Part shown: positions 9,943-21,928 of the stretch, piece by piece
How positions within the stretch are numbered: position 1 is the stretch's first letter
Layout of the letters: the number at the start of each line of letters is the position of its first letter
NCBI RefSeq assembly: GCF_018446385.1
Contig: NC_056002.1
Location: forward strand, 30,614,636 to 30,678,635
DNA length: 64,000 nt
Direction: 5' to 3'
Source: Zingiber officinale
Taxonomy: Eukaryota; Streptophyta; Magnoliopsida; Zingiberales; Zingiberaceae
Notes under the pieces: generated by a model
The model's database searches: none
What the model was told of the DNA's origin: nothing
What the model saw: only the letters and a program-made list of their open reading frames with translations
Program-made: the position numbers and the translations under genes

Positions 9943-12335
9943 ATTGAGTTATCTTGGATCATCAAGTGAAAATAATATTATTTTATCATAAAAGAAAAAT
10001 AAAAGTAGTGGCGTTTGTTCATTTAGATAGTAAAGATGTCTTTTATGCTAGTTTTGTTCGATATTTTAAAATGAAATTTTAGTGAAGTTTTTCTGTAAAT
10101 GTCGTTTCTATTGACATTTTAGGATTATGGTTCCTATCTATATAACTTACCTAAAAATTTTAACTTAAATTTATATAGGATAATTAAAAAATCTTTATAT
10201 GGTTATCTTATTTAGTCTTTAAATTTTATATTTATGAATAGCACTTCTCTAAATTTAAAAAATAAATTATATTCTCTAAATAGAAGAGAGAGAGAAATAA
10301 AAAAATTGATATATGATGTAGTGAAAAATAGATATCTAAATTTACTTTAAATTATGTATTTTGGATAAAAAAATTAGTATGAATGTTCTAATTTATCCCA
10401 CAACAATATTGCTTAAGTTCCCATCACATGTTACGACAAAAGACAAGTATTTGTAATTTAATTTGCATCTAAACGGGAGATTGAACAAGTAAAGATAAAG
10501 TGAGAGAAAGGGAGAGAAAAAGATTGAACAAGTGCAAAAAAAAAGAAAAAGAAAAAGGAAATATAATGTCGAAAAGCATCATCAACCTTCGTGCTCTATT
10601 TTTTTCGGGTTCTAAACATACTTTAATCTTCCTTTTCGATATGTTACAACCGAGCTCTCTTAGAGCAGTAATTATAATTATATTTGAGGTATCGGGATGA
10701 TTGTAGACTTTGATTATATGACCCCTCATTATAGAATTCTAAAATTAGTTCTTGAGATTCTAGAGGTACCTTAATTACCAAATTATGATTGCACATCCAA
10801 GACCAACTATGATGATTTGGATATAGTGCTGAGCAAATTGAATTAATCGAAACCTAATAAAAAAGTGGATTTGCCAGATGAGGAGCTAACGAACGAATTA
10901 GGGATTTTACTGGATTTAAGCTTCGGTTGGATTTAAAATTTCAATTTATTTGGTTAAACTAAATAAAGAATTTTAAAATCAAACTAAATTATTTTTTTAA
11001 AAAAATAAATTATGAAATAATTGAATTAAAATTTTAAATTCAGTTGATTTGATTAATTTATTTAATTTAATCAATTTTTACTGAGAACTTTTTATTCCAT
11101 CGCAGGCAAGAGTTTCTAAGGCAGTGTTTTATTTTAACCTCATAATTTTTTATTTATAATTTATAATATTATGTGTGCCCTAATATACTATCTGTGTGAT
11201 TTTGTTGGAGGTAGAATGGAAAAGAAAATAAAGTATGCGGGGCAAAATGACATTTTCTAGAGTATAGTTGAAAAAACAAAAAATGGTATAAATATAAATA
11301 TTATAAGGAAGTGCAGTAGCCTTTGAAACTCTTCTTTTTATCACATCAACTTTAAAAAATCTATATAGTTGTTTTTATTATTGCTATCAATATATCTGAG
11401 ATTAATTCTCAGCATACATGAAATACGTTTTTAGTTGTCTCAACTCATCTTGGTATGTACGTTGTTAGCCAACAAAATTTTCCATATTTTACCACTCTTC
11501 TAGAAAATGAAGAATCATCCTCTGGAAGGGTCATTGAAGTGACAATAATACTTTTTGTTGTCAACTTTATACAAAGGAAAAAAAAATGATATGGATTTAA
11601 CCGAAATGAGAGAGTTGGTGCATTATTGCTGGTCTTCTCGATCCATGGGCTACTTAAGGGCATCGAGTGGACTACTAGAAAAATAATGTTTAACGTTTGA
11701 TTGTTTTTTTGAAACTTATGGCTTATTTTTCTACTTATTCGGGTTCATTTTTTCTCCGCAAGTCTTCATATGTCACAGGGCGAATGGATTTTATATTAAC
11801 ATAAGTTAGAGTCAGAGCGACTTCTCTGGCATGGCCCCTAAGATGCTTTTGTCAATAATCAATCGAAAAAGAGAATGAGAGAAATTTGTAAAGGAAGTAG
11901 TTGCCTCTATGGGTTAGAAAAAGAAAATCATCGTACATAGAAAATATCGTCCAAGGTGTTTATATATAGCCGTCAGAAAAAGAATCTTCATGTCACCTCT
12001 CTTCGTGTCTTTTCACTTTTTTAATTTCTGCTTAAGTCAGTGAAGACACAATTCTGATGATTCGTTATCGTGTGCTCAATCTGTAACTACCACGTAAGAT
12101 AAAGAAGATTTTGAGGCTACCATCTCTGACAATTAATATTCATCCACTATTCACTAATTGTCATATATTCTGAAGAAGGAATCAAGGAAACTGTGTCTGA
12201 CATTCCTCCATTCAATTATTACCATGTATTGATAATTAAAAGTCTGATAATAAAATTTTTGCTTAACCACATTGCTCTGTGGACCCCTATGTTATTGCCT
12301 TGTGAGTTTTTTAGCATGACAAATCTTATAATATT
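9943..12335. other. AT-rich stretch with no recognised gene
   Basis: No conserved protein motif, RNA gene or transposon end was seen on either strand. The frames at 10,469-10,729 and 11,445-11,663 are short, lack recognisable composition and have no flanking splice signals that extend them. Confidence 0.4.
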
Positions 12336-12339
12336 GATC

Positions 12340-12657
12340 AACGATCCTTCATAAGGTTACTCTGTAGAGCACAAAATTATTGCTCAAGGCATCCCTTAAG
12401 GTTGCTTTGTAGAACACAAAGTTATTGCTAAGTAATCATTTGTAATATTGCTTGATAATCATTTGTAGGATTGCTTGGTAGAACGTAGAGTTATTGCTCG
12501 ATGTAGCTCTTGTGAGGTTGCTCTATGAAACACAAAGTTATTGTTGGGTGCATCCCTTATGAGGTTGCTCTGCTAACTCTAAGTAATATTGCCCTATAAA
12601 CTTTAAGGATATTGCATGACTATGCCCATAAGATTGTTCTACTAACTCTATGTAATA
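12340..12657. repeat. Diverged minisatellite, about 55-65 bp period
   Basis: Variants of 'AAGGTTGCTCTGTAGAACAC / AAAGTTATTGCT / ...CATCCCTTATG' recur about five times, with truncated forms near the end. The copia element inserted into this repeat: it resumes at 19,099 (TTACCCTGCAAACTTCAAGG) and fades by about 19,150. Confidence 0.7.
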
Positions 12658-13762
12658 TGTTGGAAATGTGAATAGAATAAAGAGGTGGAGACGAAGAGAC
12701 TCTATTGTGCATAAGTTTAGTTCTACATTAGAAGTCTCTTAGCTTTATTACTGGTTTAAATTATAACACATGGATTGATGTTGTAAATATATGCATGGGG
12801 AGAGACTCTCTCAGGCATAGTGCGCAGGGGTGAGTGCAAATCCAGGGCTGCAATTGTACTGAACCAAGGTTGACTTGTGTGCGAGCACGATTGACGCATG
12901 TCGAATGCCGGACCGGTCGAGGCAAAATTTGTCCAAAAGAATGAACCAACATATTACCACTTGAATCTCTTTTTGCCACATGCTCAAGAGTGTAAGGGAA
13001 GCATTAATATGAAATTAATGGTGATTCCGTAATGTCTCAACATTAATAGCGGCATTAAACTCATTAATGGTGATTTCATAACGTCTTAATATTAATGGTG
13101 ATATTAAACTCATTAATAATGATTGCGTAACATCTGAACATTAATTAAGACATTAAACCCATTAATGATGACATTAAACCTATCATTAAATGATCATAAT
13201 TTGATTATTTATTGCAGGTAAGGTGGGAACTCCTATATAAGGAGGTTGAATCTTGAGCTAAGAATAGAGCGAAAGATAAAGCGAGAGGAAGAGCAGGGAG
13301 CGAACCTCTGTCCACCCGTCTTCTCCCACAAAACTCTCTTAGTCGTGCATCCGCTTGGTTGAACTACTCATGATAGCACTCAAGTGCATTCTCAGTTCGC
13401 CACGAACAACCAGTGTTTGGTTGTATTCATGGTTTTACCATTATATCATGGGAAATAGACGACCCAAGAGAACCTCGAAGCACAGCCGGAGGTGGGTCGA
13501 ATCTGTTTCAAGGAAACTGCGTTAAGCGCAGGCCTCGACATCTTACTCGGTGAATTCTCTTTTCGACTCGGCGATCGACTCTCGATTCTACTACGCACCA
13601 CATCAACTCCGTAACTCAGACCACTGAAAGCTTGGCAGAACCAACCCCGTTGGCAGCCTGAGATTATCAACTCAAGTCATCTTGACAAATAAGTTAAAAT
13701 TGATTTTGTGTAATTTCAATTCAGTTAATTCCTCAATATCTCCGACAACAGATTGTCCAACA
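12658..13762 (+). mobile_element. 5' LTR of the complete copia element
   Basis: Begins TGTTGGAAATGTGAATAG and ends TCCAACA. It is 1,105 bp long and preceded by target duplication TAATA (12653-12657). TATATAA lies at about 13,234-13,240 within CTCCTATATAAGGAG, the probable core promoter. The region after the LTR lacks a clean TGGTATCAGAGC primer site, so the primer-binding site is degenerate or uses another tRNA. Confidence 0.9.
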
Positions 13763-13791
13763 ATCTTGAAACATATTTGATTCTGTTGAGA

Positions 13792-14643
13792 TGACCACAG
13801 AACAAAGTGTTGAGGTGCAATAGACTCAACACATGAAGTCTCTCTCTGCCACGATTGAAACTGTGCCAATCAATCATGGGAAAAAGTCAGAGAAGTTCAA
13901 TGAACTGAACTTCAAGAGGTGACAGCAGAAGATGCTCTTCTACTTGACCACACTCAATCTGGCACAGTTTTTGACCGAGGACCCTCTCAAGCGTGCTGAG
14001 GATGCTGATGCACATACCATCAATTCAATGGAGGCATGGACTCATTCTGAGTTAGTTTGATGAAACTACATCCTCAACTGTCTTGCCGGCTCGTTGTACG
14101 CTTTGTATAGTATGAAGAGAACAGATAAGGAGCTGTGGGAGTCCCTGGATAAAAATTCAAGATGGAGGATACAGGGGCCAAGAAGTTCATCGTTGGTTGA
14201 TTCCTGGATTACAAGATGGTTGACTCCAAGACGTGATTAGCCGAGTCCAGGAACTTTAGGTGATCTTGCACGAGATCCACTCAGAAGAGATAGTTCTGAG
14301 TGAGACCTTGCAGGTGACTGCTATCATTAAGAAGTTGTCTCCACGCTGGAAGGACTTCAAAAACTATCTGAAACACAAGCGAAAGGAGATGAATGTGGAG
14401 GAACTCATTGTTAGACTTTGTATCGAAGAAGACAACAAGAATTCAGAGAGAAAGATGTTCTCTCAGGATATTGTGAAAGTCAACATGGTCGAGCATGATC
14501 AAAGCTAGAAACAAAAGAACCCCAAGTCTTCCAAGATGGGACCCAGAGGAGGCATCAGCAAGAAGAAGTTCTCTGATAACTGCTTTAACTGCGACAGAGT
14601 GGGTCACAAATCTTCGGAGTGCAGGAAGTCGAAAAAGAAGTAG
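13792..14643 (+). pseudogene. copia gag remnant
   Basis: The broken frames contain the copia-type gag core: NHGKKSEKFNELNFKR, then QQKMLFYLTTLNL. Next comes the segment at 14,260-14,508 with SETLQVTAIIKKLSP and DFKNYLKHKRKEMNVEEL. It ends in a zinc knuckle CX2CX4HX4C (CFNCDRVGHKSSEC, about 14,580-14,625) that would bind the RNA genome. Stops interrupt the early part and a TAG follows the knuckle. It would package element RNA if intact; here it is dead. Confidence 0.85.
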
Positions 14644-14734
14644 GAGGCCAACCTAAATGAGGGACCAGAAATGGATGACTTCTACAATGTGATCTCTAAG
14701 TTGAACCTGGTGGGTTTAAATCTGTGGCAATGGT

Positions 14735-16014
14735 GAATTGATACTGGAGCCACCAGACATGTGCCCTACAACAAGGAGCTGCTCCACAACTTCGAAGCAG
14801 TCAATGGAGACAAGTTGTTCATGGGGAACGCAACCTTGAACATTATGGGCCAAGGAAAAGTGGTGCTGAATATGACCTCGGGCAAGGACCTTACTTTGAA
14901 CAATGTGTTGTATGTTCCTGAGATTTTGAAGAATCTAGTGTCTGGATCACTACTAAGCAAACATGACTTTCACATTATTTTTGAGTCAGACAGAGTTATG
15001 TTGTCTAAGAATGGAATGTTTATAGGAAGAGACTATGTATCTGATGAGTTGTTTAAGCTCAATGTAGTGACCATTAGGCTTAAGATAAATAAGAATGAAA
15101 GTTCTTCTACTTATATGCTTGAGTGTTTATGTTTGTGGCATGGTAGACTAGAACATGTTAACTACGATATGTTGCGTAGATTAATAAACATGCAAAGCAT
15201 ACCTACATTCCACCATGACCTAAAACACAAGCGTGAGATTTGTGTCGAAGCGAAAATGACAAGGTCATCCTTTCAACATATTGAAAGAAGTAACGAACCA
15301 CTCGGGCTAATTCACACTAACGTGTGCGACCTTAAAGGTACACCACCACGTGATGAGAATAAATACTACATCACTTTTGTAGAGGATAACACAAAATACT
15401 GTTATGTGTATCTTCTCAAAAGTAAGAATGAAACTATAGAGAAATTTGCTCTCTATAAAAATAGGGTTGAAAACTAACTTAATAGAAAGATTAAGGTGGT
15501 TCGAAGTGACCAACACGGTGAATATGTATCATTGTTTGCTCAGTTGTGTGCTGAACATTTGATTTGACACGAATTACAGCTCCTTATACTCCTCAGCAAA
15601 ATGGAATTGCTGAGCGAAAGAATCAAACTCTAAAGGAGATAATCAATGCTCTTCTATTGAGCTCTGGATTGCCAGAGTTCATGTGAGGGAAGCTGTGTTA
15701 ACAGCTAATTACTTTTTAAATAAGGTGTCCCGAAAGAAAATAGATAAGATCCCTTATGAGTTGTGGAATGGAAGACAACTGTCCTACAAATATTTACGAA
15801 TATGGGGGCATCTTGCCAAAGTTTTGGCGCCTGATCCAAAAAGGATTAAGATAAGACCAAAGACTGTTGATTGCATATTCATTGAAAATGCACATAACAA
15901 CACTGCGTATCATTTTTGTGTGTATGAGTCACACATACCGGAGATACACAAGAACTCAATAATTGAATCAAGAAATGCCTTATTTTTTGAGCATGTCCTC
16001 AAAATGGGCATATG
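14735..16014 (+). pseudogene. copia protease and integrase remnant
   Basis: The protease motif DTGATRHV (aspartic protease D-T-G-A) appears at about 14,740-14,763 after a stop where Trp is expected. It is followed by the 238-codon open stretch 14,761-15,477, with LNNVLYVPEILKNLVS, the GAG-pre-integrase His pair (LWHGRLEHVNYDML) and one remaining zinc-binding Cys (ICVEAK). The integrase core then runs from LGLIHTNVCDL to VVRSDQHGEYVSL. The frame is broken at 15,475 and again near 15,560. The catalytic Asp of HTNVCDL and the D of RSDQHGEY can be seen. Confidence 0.85.
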
Positions 16015-16199
16015 AACACAAGGTGAAGATGATGATGAGGAACCAGTGGAGTTGAGCTTAAGACAAAGCAAAAGAGCTCGGGTAGAAAAATCTATGGATA
16101 AGATTTTATCATTTTCATGTTGGAAAGTGAGCCCCGAAGTTACTCAGAAGTTGTAGGCTTTTCTGATGGACCTCACTAGCGAGAGGCAATTGCATCTGA

Positions 16200-17700
16200 G
16201 ATAGACTTTATCTTGCAAAATCGCACTTGGGAACTTGTGGATCTTTCTCCTGGAAGTAGACCACTAGATTGTAAGTGGATCTTTAAGAAGAAAATGAAGT
16301 CAGATGACACAATTGATAAGTATAAGGCCAGATTGGATACTAACAACGAGAAGACCTCAATTACTTTGATACGTATTCTTTGGTATCAAGAATAACTTCC
16401 ATTAGAGCATTGTTGGCTATTGTCGCTCTATGGAATCTCGAAATACATCAAATGGATGTAAAGACTACCTTTCTAAACGGGTATTTAGAAGAAGAAATAT
16501 ACATGGAGCAACCTGAGGGGTTTTTGTGCCAGGACAGGAAAACAAGGTTTGTAGATTGGTGAAGTTATTATATGACTTGAAACAAGCACCAAAGCAGTGG
16601 CATGAAAATTGTTATAATGCCATGAAGGAATGCAGATTCAAGATTAATTAATGTGATAAATATGTCTATGTCACATAGAATGACTATATCATCTTGTGCT
16701 TATATGTAGATGACATACTTATTATTGAGAGTAATGATAAGATAATCAAATCCACTAAAGATATGTTGACCTTAAGATTTAACATAAAAGACATGAGTCT
16801 AGTTGATATGATTCTAGGAATCAAAATTTTTAGAACAACAGAAGGACTTGTTCTTAGTCAGTCCCATTACGTGGATAAGATTCTTGATAAATTCATCAAG
16901 GGTGATACTGTATTGGCACGAACGCCGATAGATACGAGTCAACATCTATCGAATCGAAAAATTGAGGTGAAAGTATCTCTCAGATAGAGTACTCTTGAGT
17001 GATTGAAAGTTTGATGTACCTGATGAGTTGTACACGACCAGACTTGGCCTACGTAGCAAGTAAACTGAGTAGATACACAAGTAATCTCAGTGTTGAGCAC
17101 TGGAAAGGGATAACAAGAGTACTGAGGTACTTGAGATATACTTGTGAATATGGACTGCACTATACGAGATATCCTACTGTGATCGAATGATACATCGATG
17201 CGAGTTAGATATATGACATAAAAGACTCTAAGTCTACAAGTGGATATGTATTCACTCTTGGAAGTGCAACCATATCCTGGAAATCTTCTAAGCAAACGGC
17301 AATAACTAGATTTATGATGGAATTTGAGTTTGTAGCTCTTGACAGATGTGGTGAAGAGGCTAAATGATTATGACAATTCTTAGAAGATATTCCACGATGG
17401 TCGAAACCTGTGTTGCCAATTTACATACATTGCGATAGTCAATCGACAATCAGTCGAACACAAAACCATCTGTATAATGATATGTCTAGGCATATACGTC
17501 GTATCATTAGACAACTACTCTCAACGGGAGTTATCATTGTTGACTATGTGAAGCCAAAGGATAACCTTGCGGATCCGCTAACCAAAGGGTTAAATCGAGA
17601 ATTAGTTGCGAGCTCATCACGGGGAATGAGCTTGATGTCGTTGTCAGCGATCAGTGCAGAGGACACCCAACCTATGCTGACTGGAGATTCCAAGAACTAG
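16200..17700 (+). pseudogene. copia reverse transcriptase and RNase H remnant
   Basis: Reverse transcriptase pieces in order are NRTWELVDLSPGSRPL, CKWIFKKKMKSDD, EIHQMDVKTTFLNGYLEEEI, YMEQPEGF, LKQAPKQWHE and CLYVDDILII with the catalytic YVDD (about 16,700). RNase H pieces are [16 protein letters not shown] and [14 protein letters not shown]. The C-terminal end reads IHCDSQSTISRTQN, then RHIRRIIRQLL and KPKDNLADPLTKGLNRE. At least seven stops or frameshifts separate them. The domain order (integrase before RT) defines Ty1/copia. Confidence 0.87.
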
Positions 17701-18149
17701 ATTCAAATGGATAATTAATTTACACTGACTAGATACATTGTGAGGGAACGACCCAATAAATCAGTAAAAGATGGAGGTTAAGCACATGACTTTTAATGAT
17801 CAAGAAGAGTAGATGACTACTCTCGAGGGATCATTTATGTGAGAAAGAAGTGAGTCCGCTTCGAAGAGAATTGGATACACAATTATTAGAGCTTCTCACA
17901 GAATTAGGCGTATTCATGGCCAAGAACGAACACACTAATGAGAACTGAGTTATATCAGGAAGAGTCTTGGGTGAGATATTTCAATACTTTCACAAACGAT
18001 AGAATAATTCAAGAACATCATATCTACTATTAGCCAGCAAGAAAATAAATCTTCACAAGGGAATGTTCAAAGGGTAAACCTACCTATTCTATATTTGACT
18101 CAATTGTTGAATGCTGTCATATACCCTGTTTTCCATTCATGTGGGGGAT

Positions 18150-19093
18150 TGTTGGAAATATGAATGGAATAAAGAGGTGGAGACGAAGAAACTATTGTGA
18201 ATGAGTTTAGTCCCACATTAGAAGTCTCTTGGTATTATTGTTGGTTTAAATTATGATATATGCATTGATGTTGTAAACATATGCATAGGGAGAAGTTCTC
18301 TCACGCGTGAGTGTGCAGGGGTGGATGCAAATCCAGGGTTCGGATTGTACTGAACCAAGGTTAACTCGTGTGCGAGCATGACTTGCGCATGTCGAATGCT
18401 GGACTGGTCGAGGCAAAATGAAGCATTAATGTGAAATTAATGGTGATTTCGTAATGTCTTAGTATTAATGGTCGACATTAATGAAGACATTAAACCCATT
18501 AATGACGACATTAAACCCAGTATTAAATGATCATAATTTGATCATTTATTGCAGGCAAGGTGAGAGCTCCTATATAAGGAGGCTGGATCTTGAACAAAGA
18601 GTAGATCGGAAGATAAGCGAAAGAGCAGGGAGCGAATCGCCGCCCACCCGTGTTCTCTCATAAAACTCTTTCAGTCGTGCATCCGCTTGGCTGAACTATT
18701 CATGATAGCATTTAGGTGCATTCTCAGTTCGCCACGAACAACCAGTGCTTGGTTGTGTTCATGGTTTTGCCGTTGTATCCTGTGAAAAGATGACCCGATA
18801 GAACCTCGAAACACAATCGGAGGTGGGGCGAATCTGTTTCAAGAAAATTACGTTGAGCGCAGGCCTCGACATCTTACTCGGTGAATTTTCTTTGCGACTG
18901 GACGATCGACTCCTGATTCTGCTACGCACCGCATCGACTCCGTGACTCGGACCACCAGAAGCTTGGCAGAATCAGCTCCGCTGGCGACTTGAGATTATCA
19001 GCTCAGGTCATCTCGACAGATAAATTTGAATTGATTTTGTGTAATTTTAATTCAGTTAATTTCTTAATATCTCTGACAATAAATTATCTAATA
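18150..19093 (+). mobile_element. 3' LTR of the complete copia element
   Basis: Starts TGTTGGAAATATGAATGG directly after the polypurine tract and ends TCTAATA (decayed from TCCAACA). It is followed by the TAATA duplication. It is shorter than the 5' LTR because of deletions around 18,417 and 18,470. TATATAA lies at about 18,571-18,577. Confidence 0.9.
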
Positions 19094-19487
19094 TAATATT
19101 ACCCTGCAAACTTCAAGGATATTACCTGGCTATACTCATCTATCCTCCAAGAAAAAAATTTAGCTATATACCGCTTGGGAGAATCCATTACACCTTCAGA
19201 ATAAATCTGGTTATCATCAAAACAAAATCACGGTTTCGACTAACTAATCATGTTAATGTTCGAACATCTTATATGAGTTCTCCATGTGAAATGTGATTCT
19301 CACTTTCTTTCTAGCTTCTTTTCAACATGTTGTATGTCCTGTTAAACCAATGCCCTGACCTTACTCTCACATGACAAATGTCGACAATGGGAAGATGAAG
19401 AAGAGTAGTTGGAGGTTGACCGTTAGCGAAGAAAGAAAGGTGCATGTCTTTTGCCGAGGTTAGTTGAACCCTCTCCTCTTCGTGGCT

Positions 19488-19495
19488 CTATAAAA
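19488..19495 (+). promoter_or_regulatory. TATA box of the CYSTM-like gene
   Basis: CTATAAAA lies 111 bp before the start codon and is followed by a CT/CA-rich leader (ccatccatcaaaacacacac) typical of plant 5' UTRs. Confidence 0.7.
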
Positions 19496-19605
19496 CCCCA
19501 TTCACTCTCCATCCATCAAAACACACACAACACGAGATAACTTCTTCCTTTCCTCCTTTCTCGTTTCGTTCGATATCGTTCGGTGTTTCGAGTCTCACCT
19601 CCTTC

Positions 19606-20004
19606 ATGGGCCCTGGAGGACCTGGCGGACCTGGCGGGCCTGGAGGGCCTCCTGGACCTGGGTGGGCTCCCCTCCCAGGGGGCCCTTTCCCTGGCTGGGG
19701 CCCAGCACCGCCAGGGGGCCCATTCTGGGGGCCAGGTTTTGGTGGCTTCCTACCCTCGTGGTTAGTCCTCCCAAGTAAACAGCTCTGATAACCGGTTCAG
19801 ACACCAATACCGAATCGGTTCTGATGGATCAAAAATAAAAAAACCCGGCTTTTTTATGTTTTAAAAAAATGTAATTTATTTCTGATTTATTTTCTGTTTG
19901 GTTGCAGTTTTTACTTCCTGTGCTGCTGCTGCTTACTTCAGGAATGCTGTGGGCCCTTGTTCGGGACGGGCCCAAGGCCGTATGGTCCTCCTCCTCCTTT
20001 TTGA
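19606..20004 (+). CDS. Small Gly/Pro-rich protein with CYSTM-like cysteine cluster
   Basis: Two exons, 19606-19760 and 19908-20004, joined through donor TG|GTTAGT and acceptor TTGCAG|T, encode 83 residues. Residues 1-51 are Gly/Pro/Trp/Phe-rich (MGPGGPGGPGG..., WAPLPGGPF). The splice junction creates Cys52. Then follow the hydrophobic FYFLCCCCLLQECC core (residues 53-66) and a Gly/Pro tail ending PPPPF. The CCCCLLxxCC core after a Gly/Pro-rich head is the layout of CYSTM (cysteine-rich transmembrane module) proteins: short membrane-associated plant proteins linked to stress responses. A TATA box and a CT-rich leader precede the ATG. Unspliced, the frame would stop eight codons into the intron and lose all cysteines. 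The stop is 385 bp before the RecA start codon, same strand. Function is inferred from the module only. Confidence 0.72.
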
Positions 20005-20237
20005 AATATTATAAAGTTACAGGGGTGAATTAGTAAAAGACACACTTGAAGGGAATGAAGGCTGAAAAACTACGGAGAACAACAATTATTCATAAAGATG
20101 CTTTTGCAGTTATAATGTCGAGGACTGAAAAAAAGTAAAATTGTAATGTCTTTGTAACAATGTACTAGTGCAATATAGTTAAATACAAGGGTTTTAATAA
20201 CTGTTATCGAACTCGAGTCGAGCTCAAACTTTTTATT

Positions 20238-20261
20238 ATGGTCACGAAAGAGATTGCCTAA
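20238..20261 (+). promoter_or_regulatory. Upstream ORF in the RecA leader
   Basis: ATG at 20238 opens a seven-codon frame (MVTKEIA) closed by TAA, 128 bp before the RecA start codon. It could dampen translation if the transcript starts upstream of it. The transcription start is not known. Confidence 0.3.
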
Positions 20262-20284
20262 ACCCTGCTCCCTCTCGAGATCGG

Positions 20285-20385
20285 TCGAAGCGAAGAGGAA
20301 AAGTGCCGCCCAAACTCCCATCTTTCTTCGAGTAACAGCAGAGAGGAAAAGTGCCGCCCAAACTCCCATCTTTCTTCGAGTTCCT
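20285..20385 (+). repeat. Tandem duplication in the RecA 5' leader
   Basis: GAGGAAAAGTGCCGCCCAAA and the roughly 20 bases after it occur twice (about 20,294-20,333 and 20,343-20,382), separated by about 10 bp. The copies are in frame with the RecA ATG with no stop between, but no in-frame ATG precedes them. Confidence 0.8.
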
Positions 20386-20388
20386 GCC

Positions 20389-21889
20389 ATGCGAGGCGCT
20401 CTCTGCTCCCTCTCCTCTGCGCTCTTGCGACGGCCCATCGCTTCCATCGGCGCCTCCGGACATCCGCCTCTTTCCCCTTGTCTCCGGTCTCTTCCCCAGG
20501 TGCCGTCTTTTTCCTCTTTTGCCCGTATCAGGTTATCTTTTGCACGGCGCCGGTAAACTGTGCGAGAAAATAGGATAAGGCTCTTATGTAGAAGATTAGA
20601 AAGAACTATTGTGAAAGAAAAAAATCACTCTTTTGGATCATTTACTTTGCACGTCAGTTGGTCGGCAAGTAGCCGGCTGAGAACTCCGTGTCGTTGGTTA
20701 TAAAGTTTGACTTTTTCTGAGGAAATAAAGCTTCATCATGCTCCATTCCTTACAAGTTACATCCAACTGTCTGCGATTTAAGTTTACTCTCTGCTCATGT
20801 ATCATCACCGTGTATGTTCATCACACCTTATGCTCGAGAAATGGCATTGCCATATTCCTCTTCCTGCAACTCTTTTTGTCCTATTAGACTTTACTAAATC
20901 ATATCTGCTTTGTTCCCTGATGTTTATACTTTGTTTTGGAAATATCCCCAAAACCTCCATATTTGTTTTCAGCGTCAAGTTTACACTTTTAAAAGCTCAT
21001 TAGCTTCCAAACTTGTGGTCAAGTTTTTGATTAATCAACGACATCTATGATTTCACTTGTTGCTAAGATGTTACTACTGAATTCCAATATGCAGTTTGAG
21101 TGTTGAATGTTTTATCCATTCTTAAATTGCCTATGTAGTAATCATGATTCATGAATTCTCATGTTTCATTTTTTGTTCTTTCACAAACTTTTTGTGGTTT
21201 GTAATAGGCTTATAACTATCAATATTTGGTTTCTATTCTCATATGTTAGCGCAATGAACACGATCAATGTTGGCATTGCCATTTGTGGAGGTGGCTTCTA
21301 TGAGTTCCAACAAAATTTTAGTAAACTAGCCTGGCTGAGTAGCTAAGCAAAGATCACCATTGCTTACTGCTCCAGTCTTTGTTATCAACTTATCATAGAT
21401 TATGGATGTAACAAATTCGAATGATTTTGCTACATTTTCTGGAATTAGGTGATAGTGGTATGACCACATAACTCATTGCAATGGTATTTATCTATGTTTT
21501 TCCTTCTACTGGTATTGTTTGCCACCACCAGAAAAATCAGTCACGCGAGTTGAAATATTAATGTAAAACTATATAGCTAAATATTATAGCTAAAACTTCT
21601 GCTATTTATTTTTCCCATGATTTTTTTCCCCATCTAGGGATAGTGGTTCATTAATATGTGAGAAAATGAGTGATAAAATTTGTCCTGAAATTTTTGATAA
21701 GGATATGGAGGTGGTCTATGGTCAAGACATTTCATAACTCATATACACTCATGCATATGTGGTTTATATGCATGCATATATGTTTAAAAATAATAATATA
21801 TAACATCACATGTCAAAAAATATGGGGTTAAATCTAATATGTGATATATTGTTTTTATGATAACTAAGAGCATTCCTCTCTCTCTCTCC

Positions 21890-21928
<39 letters not shown>

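Larger units (their letters stand above)
12658..19093 (+). mobile_element. Complete but inactive Ty1/copia retrotransposon
   Basis: The LTRs at 12,658-13,762 and 18,150-19,093 bound a 4.4-kb interior. The same TAATA occurs immediately outside each end (12653-12657 and 19094-19098). The interior keeps the Ty1/copia order gag, protease, integrase, reverse transcriptase, RNase H, then a polypurine tract GTGGGGGAT at 18,141-18,149. Many stop codons and frameshifts interrupt all domains and the two LTRs differ by many substitutions plus a deletion of about 90 bp in the 3' copy, so this is an old, immobile insertion. It lies in the minisatellite upstream of the CYSTM-like gene. Confidence 0.93.

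Noticed and set aside
20254-20388. N-terminal extension of RecA
   Set aside because: The frame is open but begins at TTG; the first in-frame ATG is 20389, so I kept that start.
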